A stretch of 64,000 nucleotides of DNA. Origin: Phycisphaerae bacterium. Its GTDB lineage: Bacteria; Planctomycetota; Phycisphaerae; UBA1845. Of this stretch, positions 1 through 7,718 are shown in pieces (within the stretch, counting starts at the first letter, position 1; the number at the start of each line of letters is the position of its first letter). A program made the position numbers and the translations under genes. The notes beneath the pieces are model-generated. The model was not told where the DNA came from, searched no databases, and saw only the letters and a program-made list of their open reading frames with translations. The DNA is taken from NCBI GenBank assembly GCA_029260075.1, contig JAJDDY010000052.1, forward strand, positions 1 through 64,000, in the 5' to 3' direction.

Positions 1-985
1 CCAGCTTGGCCACGGCTCGTTACGCCGGTGTCGTGTGCTGGTTCAGAACGGAGCACGCCGAGCCCGTAGGCGTCACGGCCTGGCCGATGGTGAGAATGTA
101 ACGGTCACCGCAGACGATCTTGACTCTGCTGAGCGCATTCTCCGGACGGAGAATTGCGAGCAGGATGCGATAAGCGAACGCCGCAGGCAGGCTGCAAACG
201 TAGCCAACGCCTAGCGGCTGGAAGTCATTTTGGAAGGCCCTCTGGGCGCTCGATTCTTGGACACTCGATCGAGCGTGCAGGGGGCTTGCGTCATATATGG
301 CCAGTGCCAAACTCGCAGACTCAGTGCCAAACCGTGGTAGCCCTTAGACGTAACGACGAGATGTAGCGGTGTCGGATTCGCAGGCTACAAGAGACGAGGA
401 AGCGCGCCCCCATCGTCTTGGCTTGAGTCTTCCGCGCGCGATGGTTTGAGCGACATCTGCGCGGCAAGCTGGTTTATCCAGTTCCGCTAGAATTATGACG
501 AACCGTCGTAGGAACCGATGCGTTCGATGGGTGTTGGTGCCCCGTTCTTCGCGTGATCTTGCGACGCACGGTGGCAAGCGCAAGCATTCCGTCAAGCGCG
601 GGGCGGGGACGACTTGTTTTCATGTGCGCGTTCCCCATTCTTCGGGAGTACGCGAAGAATGGGGAACTCGGAGCGGTGGCGTTTGCTGGTGTCGAAGACG
701 CCCCGACTTACGGTTCGCGGGATCGGGTCCGAGTAGTCACATCGCTCAATTTCACGGATGCCGCCGAATCGGCGTTTCACCATAGGCTGGTACATAGACG
801 CTGTCCTGGATCCCCAACCTGAATCCTTCGCGTCACGTTTTTCCTTGTGGCGACTAGGTTTGCATGTGTATACTGCACTGCGATCGATTGTCAGCTTCAG
901 AACGACGAACGGCGACTGCGTGCAGAGAATCGTCACCTACTCGTCTGTCTTGTGTGCAAGTGGGGTAACCCCGGGAGACATTGAG
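1..985. other. Intergenic region with a family III palindrome, no clear gene
   Basis: No reading frame here looks like a real gene. A 96-residue minus-strand frame near the left edge has no recognisable motif. The only structured part is about 528-668, a copy of the CCCCATTCTTC repeat family described separately. The window begins inside this region, so the neighbour to the left is unknown. Confidence 0.4.
528..668. repeat. Dispersed palindromic repeat, family III (CCCCATTCTTC), copy 1
   Basis: The segment starts with GCCCCGTTCTTCGCG and ends with a tight inverted repeat, CCCCATTCTTC then GCGAAGAATGGGG, separated by only a few bases. The middle contains GACTTGTTTTCATGT, which closely matches GACTTGTGCTTCCATGT in the copy near 2651. 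The arrangement of outer arms plus a shared core suggests a small non-autonomous mobile or REP-like element. Confidence 0.6.
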
Positions 986-1561
986 ATGCCAAGGGATGAC
1001 TGGTTCCGAGCTCGGCAAAGGGACATGGCCAATGAGGCCGCGCGTCAGTACGCGTCCGGTGAGCCCAGCACATTCGACAGGATCGACGACGATCCCGACG
1101 ACAAGGTAGTGTATCTAGGCGTCGTCGCAACGACAGGAAGGAAACAGAAGGATAAGAAGCAGGCAAGGGCATGCGGTGTAGGACATTCTAGGCGCGAAGA
1201 AGGCAAAACGCCGAAGGAGAGTTCCGCGTCCCACAAGGGCGAGAAGAGATTACGGACGCGGCTTCGAAAGAAAGTGGCGGGTAGGCGATGGCTTGAACTT
1301 GTGGTTGCGGAACAGCGGCATCGTAACGAGCATCTCTCGACGATTGCGACAGATTGTGCAAAAGGAACATCACAGGGTTCAGCGGAGCGTTTACAGCTTC
1401 GCCAACAACTGACATCGGCAGTCAAGGAACTCCGCGACGAATACACGCGAGCGATTAGACTACTTGGGGAGATTGACTCGGCGATAATGAATCGGCTAAG
1501 ACGACGCCGCGTGACTCGGAACAAACCAAATGCTTCCCGGCGACGTGTGAGACATAGGTGA
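986..1561 (+). CDS. Hypothetical basic protein, 191 aa
   Basis: I do not recognise this protein. The frame is open upstream to 758, but the ATG at 986 is preceded by GGGAGA at a normal distance and is the better start. The protein is strongly charged. It has a Lys/Arg-rich middle (about residues 50-105), then a probable helical segment (about 120-175) with regularly spaced Leu, Glu and Arg that could form a coiled coil, and it ends in an Arg-rich tail. No signal peptide or membrane segment is visible. The next gene, frr, lies on the opposite strand. A competing minus-strand frame of 159 residues covers most of the same DNA, so the coding strand is not certain. Confidence 0.4.
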   Translation: MPRDDWFRARQRDMANEAARQYASGEPSTFDRIDDDPDDKVVYLGVVATTGRKQKDKKQARACGVGHSRREEGKTPKESSASHKGEKRLRTRLRKKVAGRRWLELVVAEQRHRNEHLSTIATDCAKGTSQGSAERLQLRQQLTSAVKELRDEYTRAIRLLGEIDSAIMNRLRRRRVTRNKPNASRRRVRHR

Positions 1562-1879
1562 ATGGGATTCTTTGCACCAGCGAAGGTGTTTCCTCAATTG
1601 CCGTGTGGCGCCGTTTTCATGCTCGGCGGCAGGAGTCCAGTCAATAGCCTGTCGTGAGCCATCTCAACCACGGCTAGTGATGTGCGCGCATCGGCCGCCG
1701 GGCTTCTTCCCCAGCAAGTAAGACACCGCGGATCGCAATTCGGCGGAAGAAAGTTTGATGTTTTTCAACGCTTGGGATGGCTGGCGGTTTGAAGACGCCC
1801 GCTCGACAGCTTCGATTCGAGTCGTGTGGCCGTCTATTGGAGGAGATTATCGCGAAGCTGCTTGGTCGCCGCTACGCCG
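1562..1879. other. Intergenic region between convergent genes
   Basis: This space separates the converging 3' ends of the basic hypothetical gene and frr. I see no convincing terminator hairpin with a T-run and no small gene. Confidence 0.4.
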
Positions 1880-2446
1880 TCAGATTTGTTCGATTTCCTT
1901 GGCTTTGGTGGACACGAGTCCTTCGATTTCGTCTTCGTGTCTCTTGGTGAGTTTTTGGACGCGCTCTTTGATGGTCTTGGCCTCGTCTTCGCTCATGGTC
2001 TTGGCTTTTTCGGAAGCGTCGGCTGCCTTGTTGGCGTCGCGGCGTCCGTTGCGGACGGCTACCTTCTGCGCTTCGGCCATTTTCTTCACTTGTTGGATGA
2101 GGAGCTGACGTCGCTCGCCCGACAGCGGTGGGATGGGTAGGCGGATGGCCTTACCGTCGTTCTGCGGGGCGATGCCCAAGTCTGATGTTTGCAGCCCTTT
2201 TTCGATATCTTTGAGCGTGCCCGGGTCGAACGGTTTGATGAGCAGGGTGCTCGCGTCCGGTACCGATATCGTAGCCAGCTCGCGCAGCTCCATCATGCTG
2301 CCGTAGCTGGGCACGTCGATTTTGAGATGTTCGACCAACCCGGGATTGGCCTGCCCGGTGCGAATCCCGCGTAGCTCCTGCTTGAGGAACTCGACGGCCT
2401 TGTACATCTTAGCCGAACACTCTTTTTCGATCGAATTGGAATCCAT
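1880..2446 (-). CDS. frr: Ribosome recycling factor
   Basis: Ribosome recycling factor, 188 aa, the usual size for the family. With EF-G it splits the post-termination 70S ribosome in the cytoplasm. The N-terminal half carries the family hallmark RGIRTGQANPGLVEHL near residues 27-42 and the loop PFDPGTLKDIEKGLQ. The C-terminal half is the long charged helical bundle with PPLSGERRQLL and KKMAEAQKVAVRNGRRD. The start is fixed by a strong AGGAGG a few bases upstream of the ATG. In many bacteria frr follows pyrH and tsf; here neither is adjacent and the upstream space is full of dispersed repeats, so frr appears to be its own transcription unit. Confidence 0.97.
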   Translation of the reverse strand: MDSNSIEKECSAKMYKAVEFLKQELRGIRTGQANPGLVEHLKIDVPSYGSMMELRELATISVPDASTLLIKPFDPGTLKDIEKGLQTSDLGIAPQNDGKAIRLPIPPLSGERRQLLIQQVKKMAEAQKVAVRNGRRDANKAADASEKAKTMSEDEAKTIKERVQKLTKRHEDEIEGLVSTKAKEIEQI

Positions 2447-2562
2447 CCGTCGCGCCTCCTTAGTATGTGCCTCGCGCGGGGATTCTACGTGCGGTGGGGC
2501 GTTGGTTCAAGCAGCGGAACCGACCAAACGCCAGCAGTCTATCGAGCAACGGTGATCGTCAC

Positions 2563-2708
2563 GCATGCGGGTGCCCCATTCTTCCCCGTAGGCGAAGGGT
2601 GGGGGACGGGTAGTTCACGAGAATACCAGTAATTCCCCACCCTTCGCGTCACCGGAGACTTGTGCTTCCATGTCGCGCGTTAAGCGGTGACGCGAAGAAT
2701 GGGGCACC
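2563..2708. repeat. Dispersed palindromic repeats, family III, two adjoining copies
   Basis: The left unit reads GTGCCCCATTCTTC ... GCGAAGGGTGGGG. The right unit starts TTCCCCACCCTTCGCGTCACC and ends GGTGACGCGAAGAATGGGG, an almost perfect inverted repeat with the core GACTTGTGCTTCCATGT. The core matches the copy at 528-668. Confidence 0.6.
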
Positions 2709-2741
2709 CGCTGTAGTCTCGTCACGACGGGAAATCCCGAC

Positions 2742-2790
2742 GGATCACCGGGTGGAAGCCGGTGCCACAATTCTTCGACAAGGGGTTAGG
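2742..2790. repeat. Dispersed repeat, family II (GGATCACCGG...GGTGCCAC), copy 1
   Basis: This contains GGATCACCGGGTGGAAGCC followed by GGTGCCACAATTCTTCGACAAGG. The same pattern recurs near 18100, 22550, 48370, 57085 and 61995. Its heart is a short hairpin, ACCGGC-TTCC-A-GCCGGT in the consensus. Confidence 0.6.
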
Positions 2791-3031
2791 CAAACGCTAG
2801 GTGGCGTGGTAACGGATTTCGTGACGTGATCGTTCGCGCTTCCCGCTGGCATCGCTCCGGTTCATGCGGTACAACTCCGACCGAGGCGTGCCACGGTCGT
2901 TGGGATGACCGGGCGGGCTGCGGCGCGGCGAGAGCCTGTCCCGCGCCAGGACGCCGAATTCTCGAATCGTCGGCGGAGTGCCGCCGCTATGGCCAATGGC
3001 GGACGTGGAGCCGCCCCGGAAGGAACATGCG

Positions 3032-4582
3032 ATGTTGACCACTTTTTCTCCTGAACCCTACGTAGATTTCACTCAGGACGAGCCGCGGCGGAAAATGTTG
3101 GCGGCGCTCAAGCAGGTTGAGGGCGAGCTTGGGCGGAGCTATCCCCTGTGGGTCGCGGGCGAGGCGATGTCCACGTCAGAGACGTTCAAGTCGACAAGCC
3201 CGGCTGATCCGGATCGTGTGGTCGGTGTGATGGCCAAGGCCAACGCGGACCTTGCGGATCGGGCGGTACAGTCCGCGTTTGACGCGTTCGGAGAATGGTC
3301 GCGGTTCGATGCCGACAGTCGCGCGCGAATCTTGATCAAGGGTGCGGCCATCATGCGCCGTCGGGTTTACGAATTGACCGCATGGCAATGTTTCGAGGAA
3401 AGCAAGAGCTGGCTGGAAGGCTACGCAGACGTGTGTGAGGCCATCGATTTCTTGGACTTCTACGGCCGCGAGATGATGCGGATCGGTGGTGCCCGACCGG
3501 TGACGCCGTTTGCCGGTGAGGAAAACGAGGTACGTTACGTGCCGCTCGGTGTCGGCGTGGTCATCCCTCCGTGGAATTTTCCGCTGGCGATTTGTGCGGG
3601 CATGACGACCGCGGCGCTGGTGACCGGGAACACCGTCGTGCTCAAACCGGCCAGCACGGCGCCGGTGGTGGCTGCCAAGTTCGTTGAGATTCTTCACGAC
3701 GCCGGATTGCCCAAACAGGTGTTGAACTTCCTTCCCGGCCCCGGCGGTACGGTCGGCGACGCTCTGGTCTGCCACGCAAAGACGCGGTTCATCTGCTTTA
3801 CCGGATCGCGCGAGGTGGGCGTGGGGATTTTCGCCAAGGCGGCGGAGGTTCAGAAGGGGCAGATTTGGCTGAAGCGCACGGTGTTGGAGATGGGCGGTAA
3901 GGATTGCATCGTCGTCGACGAGACCGCAGACGTTGCGGCTGCGGCTGCCGGTGCGGTGGCGGCGGCGTTTGGCTTTCAAGGTCAAAAATGTTCGGCGTGC
4001 AGCCGGCTGATCGCCCACGCGGATGTGTATGACGAGTTGCTCGATCGCGTGATCGCCGGTGCTCGCGAACTGACAATCGGTGACACAACCTCGTCGGAAG
4101 ACTTTCGCATGGGCGCGGTCATCGACCAATCAGCGTACGATAAGATTAACGACTACATTAAGATCGGCGGGCAAGAGGGGCGAACCGTGCTGAGCGGTGG
4201 CAACGTGCCCCCCAAGGGATATTTCGTGCCCCCGACGATTATCGCGGACATCAAGCCCAACGACCGGATCGCTCAGGAAGAAATATTCGGTCCGGTGCTT
4301 GCGGTGATCAAAGCCAAAGATTTCGACGATGGCTTGCGTATCGCCAACGGTACGGAATATGGCTTGACCGGGGCGTTGTTCTCGCGCGACCGGGCGCGAT
4401 TGGACCGGGCCCGACACGAGTTCCACGTCGGCAACCTGTATTTGAACCGCAAGTGTACGGGCGCCCTTGTTGATGTGCAGCCGTTCGGCGGCTTCAACAT
4501 GTCCGGTACCGATTCCAAGGCCGGCGGTCGTGACTATCTGCCGCTCTTTTTGCAGGCCAAGAGTATCACGGAGTGCTGGTAG
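3032..4582 (+). CDS. rocA: Delta-1-pyrroline-5-carboxylate dehydrogenase (aldehyde dehydrogenase superfamily)
   Basis: NAD-dependent aldehyde dehydrogenase of 516 aa, the length of the stand-alone RocA/PruA-type P5C dehydrogenases. It oxidises glutamate semialdehyde from proline or arginine breakdown to glutamate in the cytoplasm. Family marks are PPWNFPLAICAGMTTAAL (cofactor-binding region), TGNTVVLKPAS, FTGSREVG, the general base Glu286 in LEMGGKDC and the catalytic Cys320 in FQGQKCSACSRLI, followed by EEIFGPVLAV and PFGGFNMSGTDSKAGG near the C-terminus. The frame is open back to 2978, but the ATG at 3032 has GGAAGGAA in front and matches the family N-terminus. No proline dehydrogenase gene lies next to it, so the substrate source is not shown here. 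Another semialdehyde substrate is possible but less likely. Confidence 0.92.
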   Translation: MLTTFSPEPYVDFTQDEPRRKMLAALKQVEGELGRSYPLWVAGEAMSTSETFKSTSPADPDRVVGVMAKANADLADRAVQSAFDAFGEWSRFDADSRARILIKGAAIMRRRVYELTAWQCFEESKSWLEGYADVCEAIDFLDFYGREMMRIGGARPVTPFAGEENEVRYVPLGVGVVIPPWNFPLAICAGMTTAALVTGNTVVLKPASTAPVVAAKFVEILHDAGLPKQVLNFLPGPGGTVGDALVCHAKTRFICFTGSREVGVGIFAKAAEVQKGQIWLKRTVLEMGGKDCIVVDETADVAAAAAGAVAAAFGFQGQKCSACSRLIAHADVYDELLDRVIAGARELTIGDTTSSEDFRMGAVIDQSAYDKINDYIKIGGQEGRTVLSGGNVPPKGYFVPPTIIADIKPNDRIAQEEIFGPVLAVIKAKDFDDGLRIANGTEYGLTGALFSRDRARLDRARHEFHVGNLYLNRKCTGALVDVQPFGGFNMSGTDSKAGGRDYLPLFLQAKSITECW

Positions 4583-4609
4583 TTCGTTCCGTGACGATCG
4601 AAAACAAGC

Positions 4610-5278
4610 ATGGACGCTGTTGCCCCTTTTTCTGAACTGTTCTGGCCAACGCACACGCACGTGTTGCGCGTGGTCGTCGCCGTGGTCCTTAGCGGCTTGA
4701 TCGGACTAGAGCGCGAGTTACGCGACAAGCCCGCCGGTTTTCGCACGATTGTTCTAATCGGCGTTGGGGCTTGTTTGTTCAGCATGTTGTCCGACATGGC
4801 CGGCGGACCTGAATATCAGAGCACGCGGATCGCAGCGCAAGTCGTTACCGGTATTGGTTTTCTTGGGGCCGGGGCGATCTTGACGGACCGGGGCAGCGTG
4901 CTCGGCCTCACGACGGCAGCGACAATTTGGTCGGTGGCGGCCGTGGGGATGTTGGTTGGGTTCGGTTACCTCCCGCTCGGCGTACTGGGCACAGTCGTTA
5001 TTTTGACCGCACTCTTACTGTTCGATATCATTGAGAATTGGGTCGCCGATCGTCGCGACATTCAAGAGTATCACATTGCGACAGATAACAGCCACGATGC
5101 GTTCGACAGAATCAAGTCGATCTTCGGCGAGGCGGTGTTGAAGGTGCGTAAGTGTCGCTGCCATGAAGAGGGCGATGTCTTGGTGTTCTTCGTGGTCGCG
5201 ATGGGTACCAAGGTGCACCACGATCAGCTGCGCATCAAGTTGGTGCGTTCCGACAACTACACACTTCGCGGCACGTAG
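4610..5278 (+). CDS. MgtC/SapB family membrane protein
   Basis: 222 aa. The N-terminal two-thirds is hydrophobic with about four to five membrane helices and carries the MgtC/SapB signature: GLIGLERELRDKPAGFRT, then GIGFLGAGAIL and GLTTAATIWSVAAVGML. The C-terminal 70 residues are soluble and could be the regulatory ACT-like domain of the longer members. MgtC proteins in pathogens aid growth in low magnesium and inhibit the F-type ATP synthase. The role of environmental homologues is not settled, so I leave the gene unnamed. It follows the dehydrogenase by 27 bases and precedes lgt by 29, so the three may be co-transcribed. Confidence 0.88.
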   Translation: MDAVAPFSELFWPTHTHVLRVVVAVVLSGLIGLERELRDKPAGFRTIVLIGVGACLFSMLSDMAGGPEYQSTRIAAQVVTGIGFLGAGAILTDRGSVLGLTTAATIWSVAAVGMLVGFGYLPLGVLGTVVILTALLLFDIIENWVADRRDIQEYHIATDNSHDAFDRIKSIFGEAVLKVRKCRCHEEGDVLVFFVVAMGTKVHHDQLRIKLVRSDNYTLRGT

Positions 5279-5307
5279 CGCGCTTCACACGAGGCCAACC
5301 CCACGTT

Positions 5308-6432
5308 ATGCATCACGAGCTACTCAAGTTACCCGGCGGTCTGAGCATCAAGACGTATGGGTTCATGCTGATGATCGGTTTCGCCAGTGCGACGTGGATG
5401 GCACGGCGTTGCGCGCGGCGCGTCAAGGCTGACCCCGATGTCGTGCTCAACGTGGGTGTGTTAGCCATGCTCTTTGGCATCGCCGGGGCACGCCTGTTCT
5501 ATGTTATTCACTACTGGCGGCGGTTCGCGGACGGGCCGAATCCGCTCGCCGCGATTCTTGATATTCGCAAGGGTGGCTTGGAGTTTCTCGGCGGGTTTAT
5601 CTTTGCGACGATTGCGATCGTCGCGTACTTGATGTTCCCGCGACGCTGCAGCGACGGCATACGGCGGCCGCTGTCGATTCGAATGTACGTGGATATCTTC
5701 GCGCCGAGCGTGGTCTTGGGGTTGGCGTTTACGCGGCTTGGTTGTTTCGGTAACGGTTGTTGTTTCGGTGACGTGTGCGTCAGCGCCGATCGCCAGGAAG
5801 CGGTGTGGCCTTGGGCGGTCGAGTTTCCGTATGGAAGTCCGTCGTTCAACCGGCAGTGGGAAGAACGGGCGATTACCGTGCCGGCTGAACTCATTCGCAC
5901 GTCGAAACGCTATCCGCACCCCAAACTCGTCGACCGCGACGTGCTCATTTCGTCCGATCGGGACCAGTTAGTGCGCGTGACGGTGGCGCGTCAACATTTT
6001 CCCTCGCGGCAGGTTCCGTCTCGACCGACGTCTGCTTCTGAGCTTCGCGCTTTCGCGTCTAATCTACATGCTTTGTACGCGCATCCGACACAAGTCTATT
6101 CGTCGATCAGTTGCGCGCTCCTGACCGGCGTCTTGGCGTGGATGTTCCGTGTGCGCAAACGGCACGGGGTTGTTCTCGCGTACATGCTCGTGTGTTATCC
6201 CATTTCCCGGTTTCTGCTGGAGATGATTCGATCCGACAACCCGCGCGACACGTTCGGGATGACCGCGTCCCAATTCGTCAGCGTGGTGATGTTCTCTTGT
6301 GGTATCGTTCTGTTCATCGTGTTGTACCGATTCCTCCCGCTACGTTCACCCCACGCCGTCGCGTGGGTCGCCAACCCGCCTATGCCCATTCCACAGCAAC
6401 CCCAGCGGAAGCGGAAACGCCGAAAACGCTAG
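5308..6432 (+). CDS. lgt: Prolipoprotein diacylglyceryl transferase
   Basis: Transfers diacylglycerol from phosphatidylglycerol to the lipobox cysteine of prolipoproteins in the inner membrane. The signature is spread over several helices: GGLEFLGGFIF, then FTRLGCFGNGCCFGD with the essential Arg and Asn, HPTQVYSS, and SRFLLEMIRSDNPRDTFG near the end. At 374 aa it is clearly longer than the roughly 290-aa E. coli enzyme. The extra 80 or so residues form a charged, non-membrane insert between CCFGD and HPTQVY (about residues 160-250). The C-terminus is Pro/Arg/Lys-rich. Likely substrates in this window are the lipoproteins encoded at 18162 and 22777. Confidence 0.95.
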   Translation: MHHELLKLPGGLSIKTYGFMLMIGFASATWMARRCARRVKADPDVVLNVGVLAMLFGIAGARLFYVIHYWRRFADGPNPLAAILDIRKGGLEFLGGFIFATIAIVAYLMFPRRCSDGIRRPLSIRMYVDIFAPSVVLGLAFTRLGCFGNGCCFGDVCVSADRQEAVWPWAVEFPYGSPSFNRQWEERAITVPAELIRTSKRYPHPKLVDRDVLISSDRDQLVRVTVARQHFPSRQVPSRPTSASELRAFASNLHALYAHPTQVYSSISCALLTGVLAWMFRVRKRHGVVLAYMLVCYPISRFLLEMIRSDNPRDTFGMTASQFVSVVMFSCGIVLFIVLYRFLPLRSPHAVAWVANPPMPIPQQPQRKRKRRKR

Positions 6433-6689
6433 GGGTGGCTCTGTGGCTGCAAAGTTTTGCACTTTGGAACCAAACGGGGCTGGATGCCACCGGTCGGCTG
6501 AACTACGATGGTCGGACGGCGTACGTTCTTGTGGCTCATATCCTTACAGTTTGGGATGCGACTCTTGCGGTGTTTTGCGTTGCGAAAGCCGATGCTCGGT
6601 GTCGCGATAGCGCGGACAAGACGTTCGTACGATTTTCGAAGTCTTCGTAACCGAGAATGCGATCAGTGCAGTCTTCAGCGAGGTAGACA

Positions 6690-7304
6690 ATGGCCCGGCC
6701 GCTGAAATTCAAACAGGCGATTTATGATTCAGCCACCAAGCTGTTCGGCGAGCACGGTCTTGCTGACACAGGCGTGCGCGAGATCGCCAAGGACGCCGGA
6801 GTAAGCGAAGCCGCACTCTATCGCCATTGGAAGGGTAAGAAGGAACTCGCCCGTGATATTTTCCTGGATGGCATGAGCCAGCTTCAATTGCGGCTTGTTA
6901 CAGAGGTTCCAACCGACGGGCCTGCGTGTCACGCCATTCATGCGGTCGTGAGGATATTTTTCGAAGCCTACGACACCGTTCCCGAGGCGGTTCACTTTCT
7001 CCTGATGAATCAGCACGTCGTGTGGCGAACGATCGACCGCGACATGCCCAACCCGGTCAGCTTCTGGTTCAACTTGCTGCGCGACCGCGCGGCGCAGTTC
7101 GACTTGGTGGACGAATCCGTGGACGACATCATCGGTCCCGTCACGCTTGGGATGATTCTCCGCCCCGGCATCGCCGCGTCATACGGAAGTATTCCTCGAC
7201 CACTTAGTCAACACATCGACAAAGTGAGTTTGGCCATCTGTCGTGTCGTTGGCACCCCATGGTGCATCGGGGCCGATGCGGTTGCAGATTCCACGCCTTC
7301 CTGA
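6690..7304 (+). CDS. TetR/AcrR family transcriptional regulator
   Basis: 204 aa. The N-terminal 50 residues form a clear TetR helix-turn-helix: AIYDSATKLFGEHGLADTGV, then REIAKDAGVSEAALYRHWKGK with the recognition helix. The remaining 150 residues would be the ligand-binding and dimerisation domain and are too variable to suggest a ligand. GAGG lies upstream of the ATG. The gene is followed by a 414-base space with two GTTAACAAA repeats and then the Fe-S reductase operon in the same direction, so control of that operon is possible but not shown. Confidence 0.9.
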   Translation: MARPLKFKQAIYDSATKLFGEHGLADTGVREIAKDAGVSEAALYRHWKGKKELARDIFLDGMSQLQLRLVTEVPTDGPACHAIHAVVRIFFEAYDTVPEAVHFLLMNQHVVWRTIDRDMPNPVSFWFNLLRDRAAQFDLVDESVDDIIGPVTLGMILRPGIAASYGSIPRPLSQHIDKVSLAICRVVGTPWCIGADAVADSTPS

Positions 7305-7718
7305 CGCACTGCCAGTTCATCGCGCGAAGACCGGTTAATAAATTCATTTTTCCCGTTCCCCATATTGCGCAAGGCCGGGCAACCGCCGTGGCGCTTGCCA
7401 GAGAACGTTTCGTAACACTTCCTTTCTAATGCCGTAGCGCTGTCGGACAACATCGCGAAGGTTAATGCTCCCGTGTGTTTGGGCTTTCAGCAGACGCCGT
7501 CAGTGGCGGGCGGTTCACTTCGTATTGCCTCAATGGACTGTTGTTGAAACGTGCGTTAACAAACCGGCGCGATGGATGTGTTAACAAATAAATAGTCCAT
7601 TAGTAAGCGCGTAATGTCGTCGTAGTTCGTAATTGCACCTTGCTCGGTATCAGTTTGCACGCTACCGTTTTCTTGGAACGCACTGACAGGGTCCGACATT
7701 CAAATTGGGAGCATCATC
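7305..7718. other. Intergenic region upstream of the Fe-S reductase operon
   Basis: No gene is visible. The right half is noticeably AT-richer than the neighbouring DNA and should contain the promoter of the operon starting at 7719. Two GTTAACAAA motifs (7555 and 7580) are the only repeated signal. I could not identify a convincing -35/-10 pair. Confidence 0.4.
7541..7588. promoter_or_regulatory. Possible operator: two direct GTTAACAAA repeats
   Basis: GTTAACAAA occurs at 7555-7563 and again at 7580-7588, with start points 25 bases apart. A TTGTT just upstream of the first copy makes a loose inverted repeat with its AACAA. The spot lies between the TetR gene and the operon at 7719. This is a pattern only. 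A TetR dimer site is the simplest guess. Confidence 0.25.

Larger units (their letters stand above)
2447..3031. other. Repeat-rich divergent intergenic region between frr and the P5C dehydrogenase gene
   Basis: This region between two divergent genes must hold both promoters but has no recognisable gene. Most of its left half is two family III repeat copies (about 2563-2708), followed by a family II repeat (about 2742-2790). A GGAAGGAA ribosome binding site for the dehydrogenase lies at the right end. Confidence 0.5.

Noticed and set aside
20-310. 96-residue minus-strand frame at the left edge
   Set aside because: No motif, no ribosome binding site, and close to the edge; not enough to call a gene.
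3176-4129. 317-residue minus-strand frame inside the P5C dehydrogenase gene
   Set aside because: It is fully antisense to a gene with all catalytic motifs; its His/Arg/Gly-rich product is what GC-rich antisense frames give.
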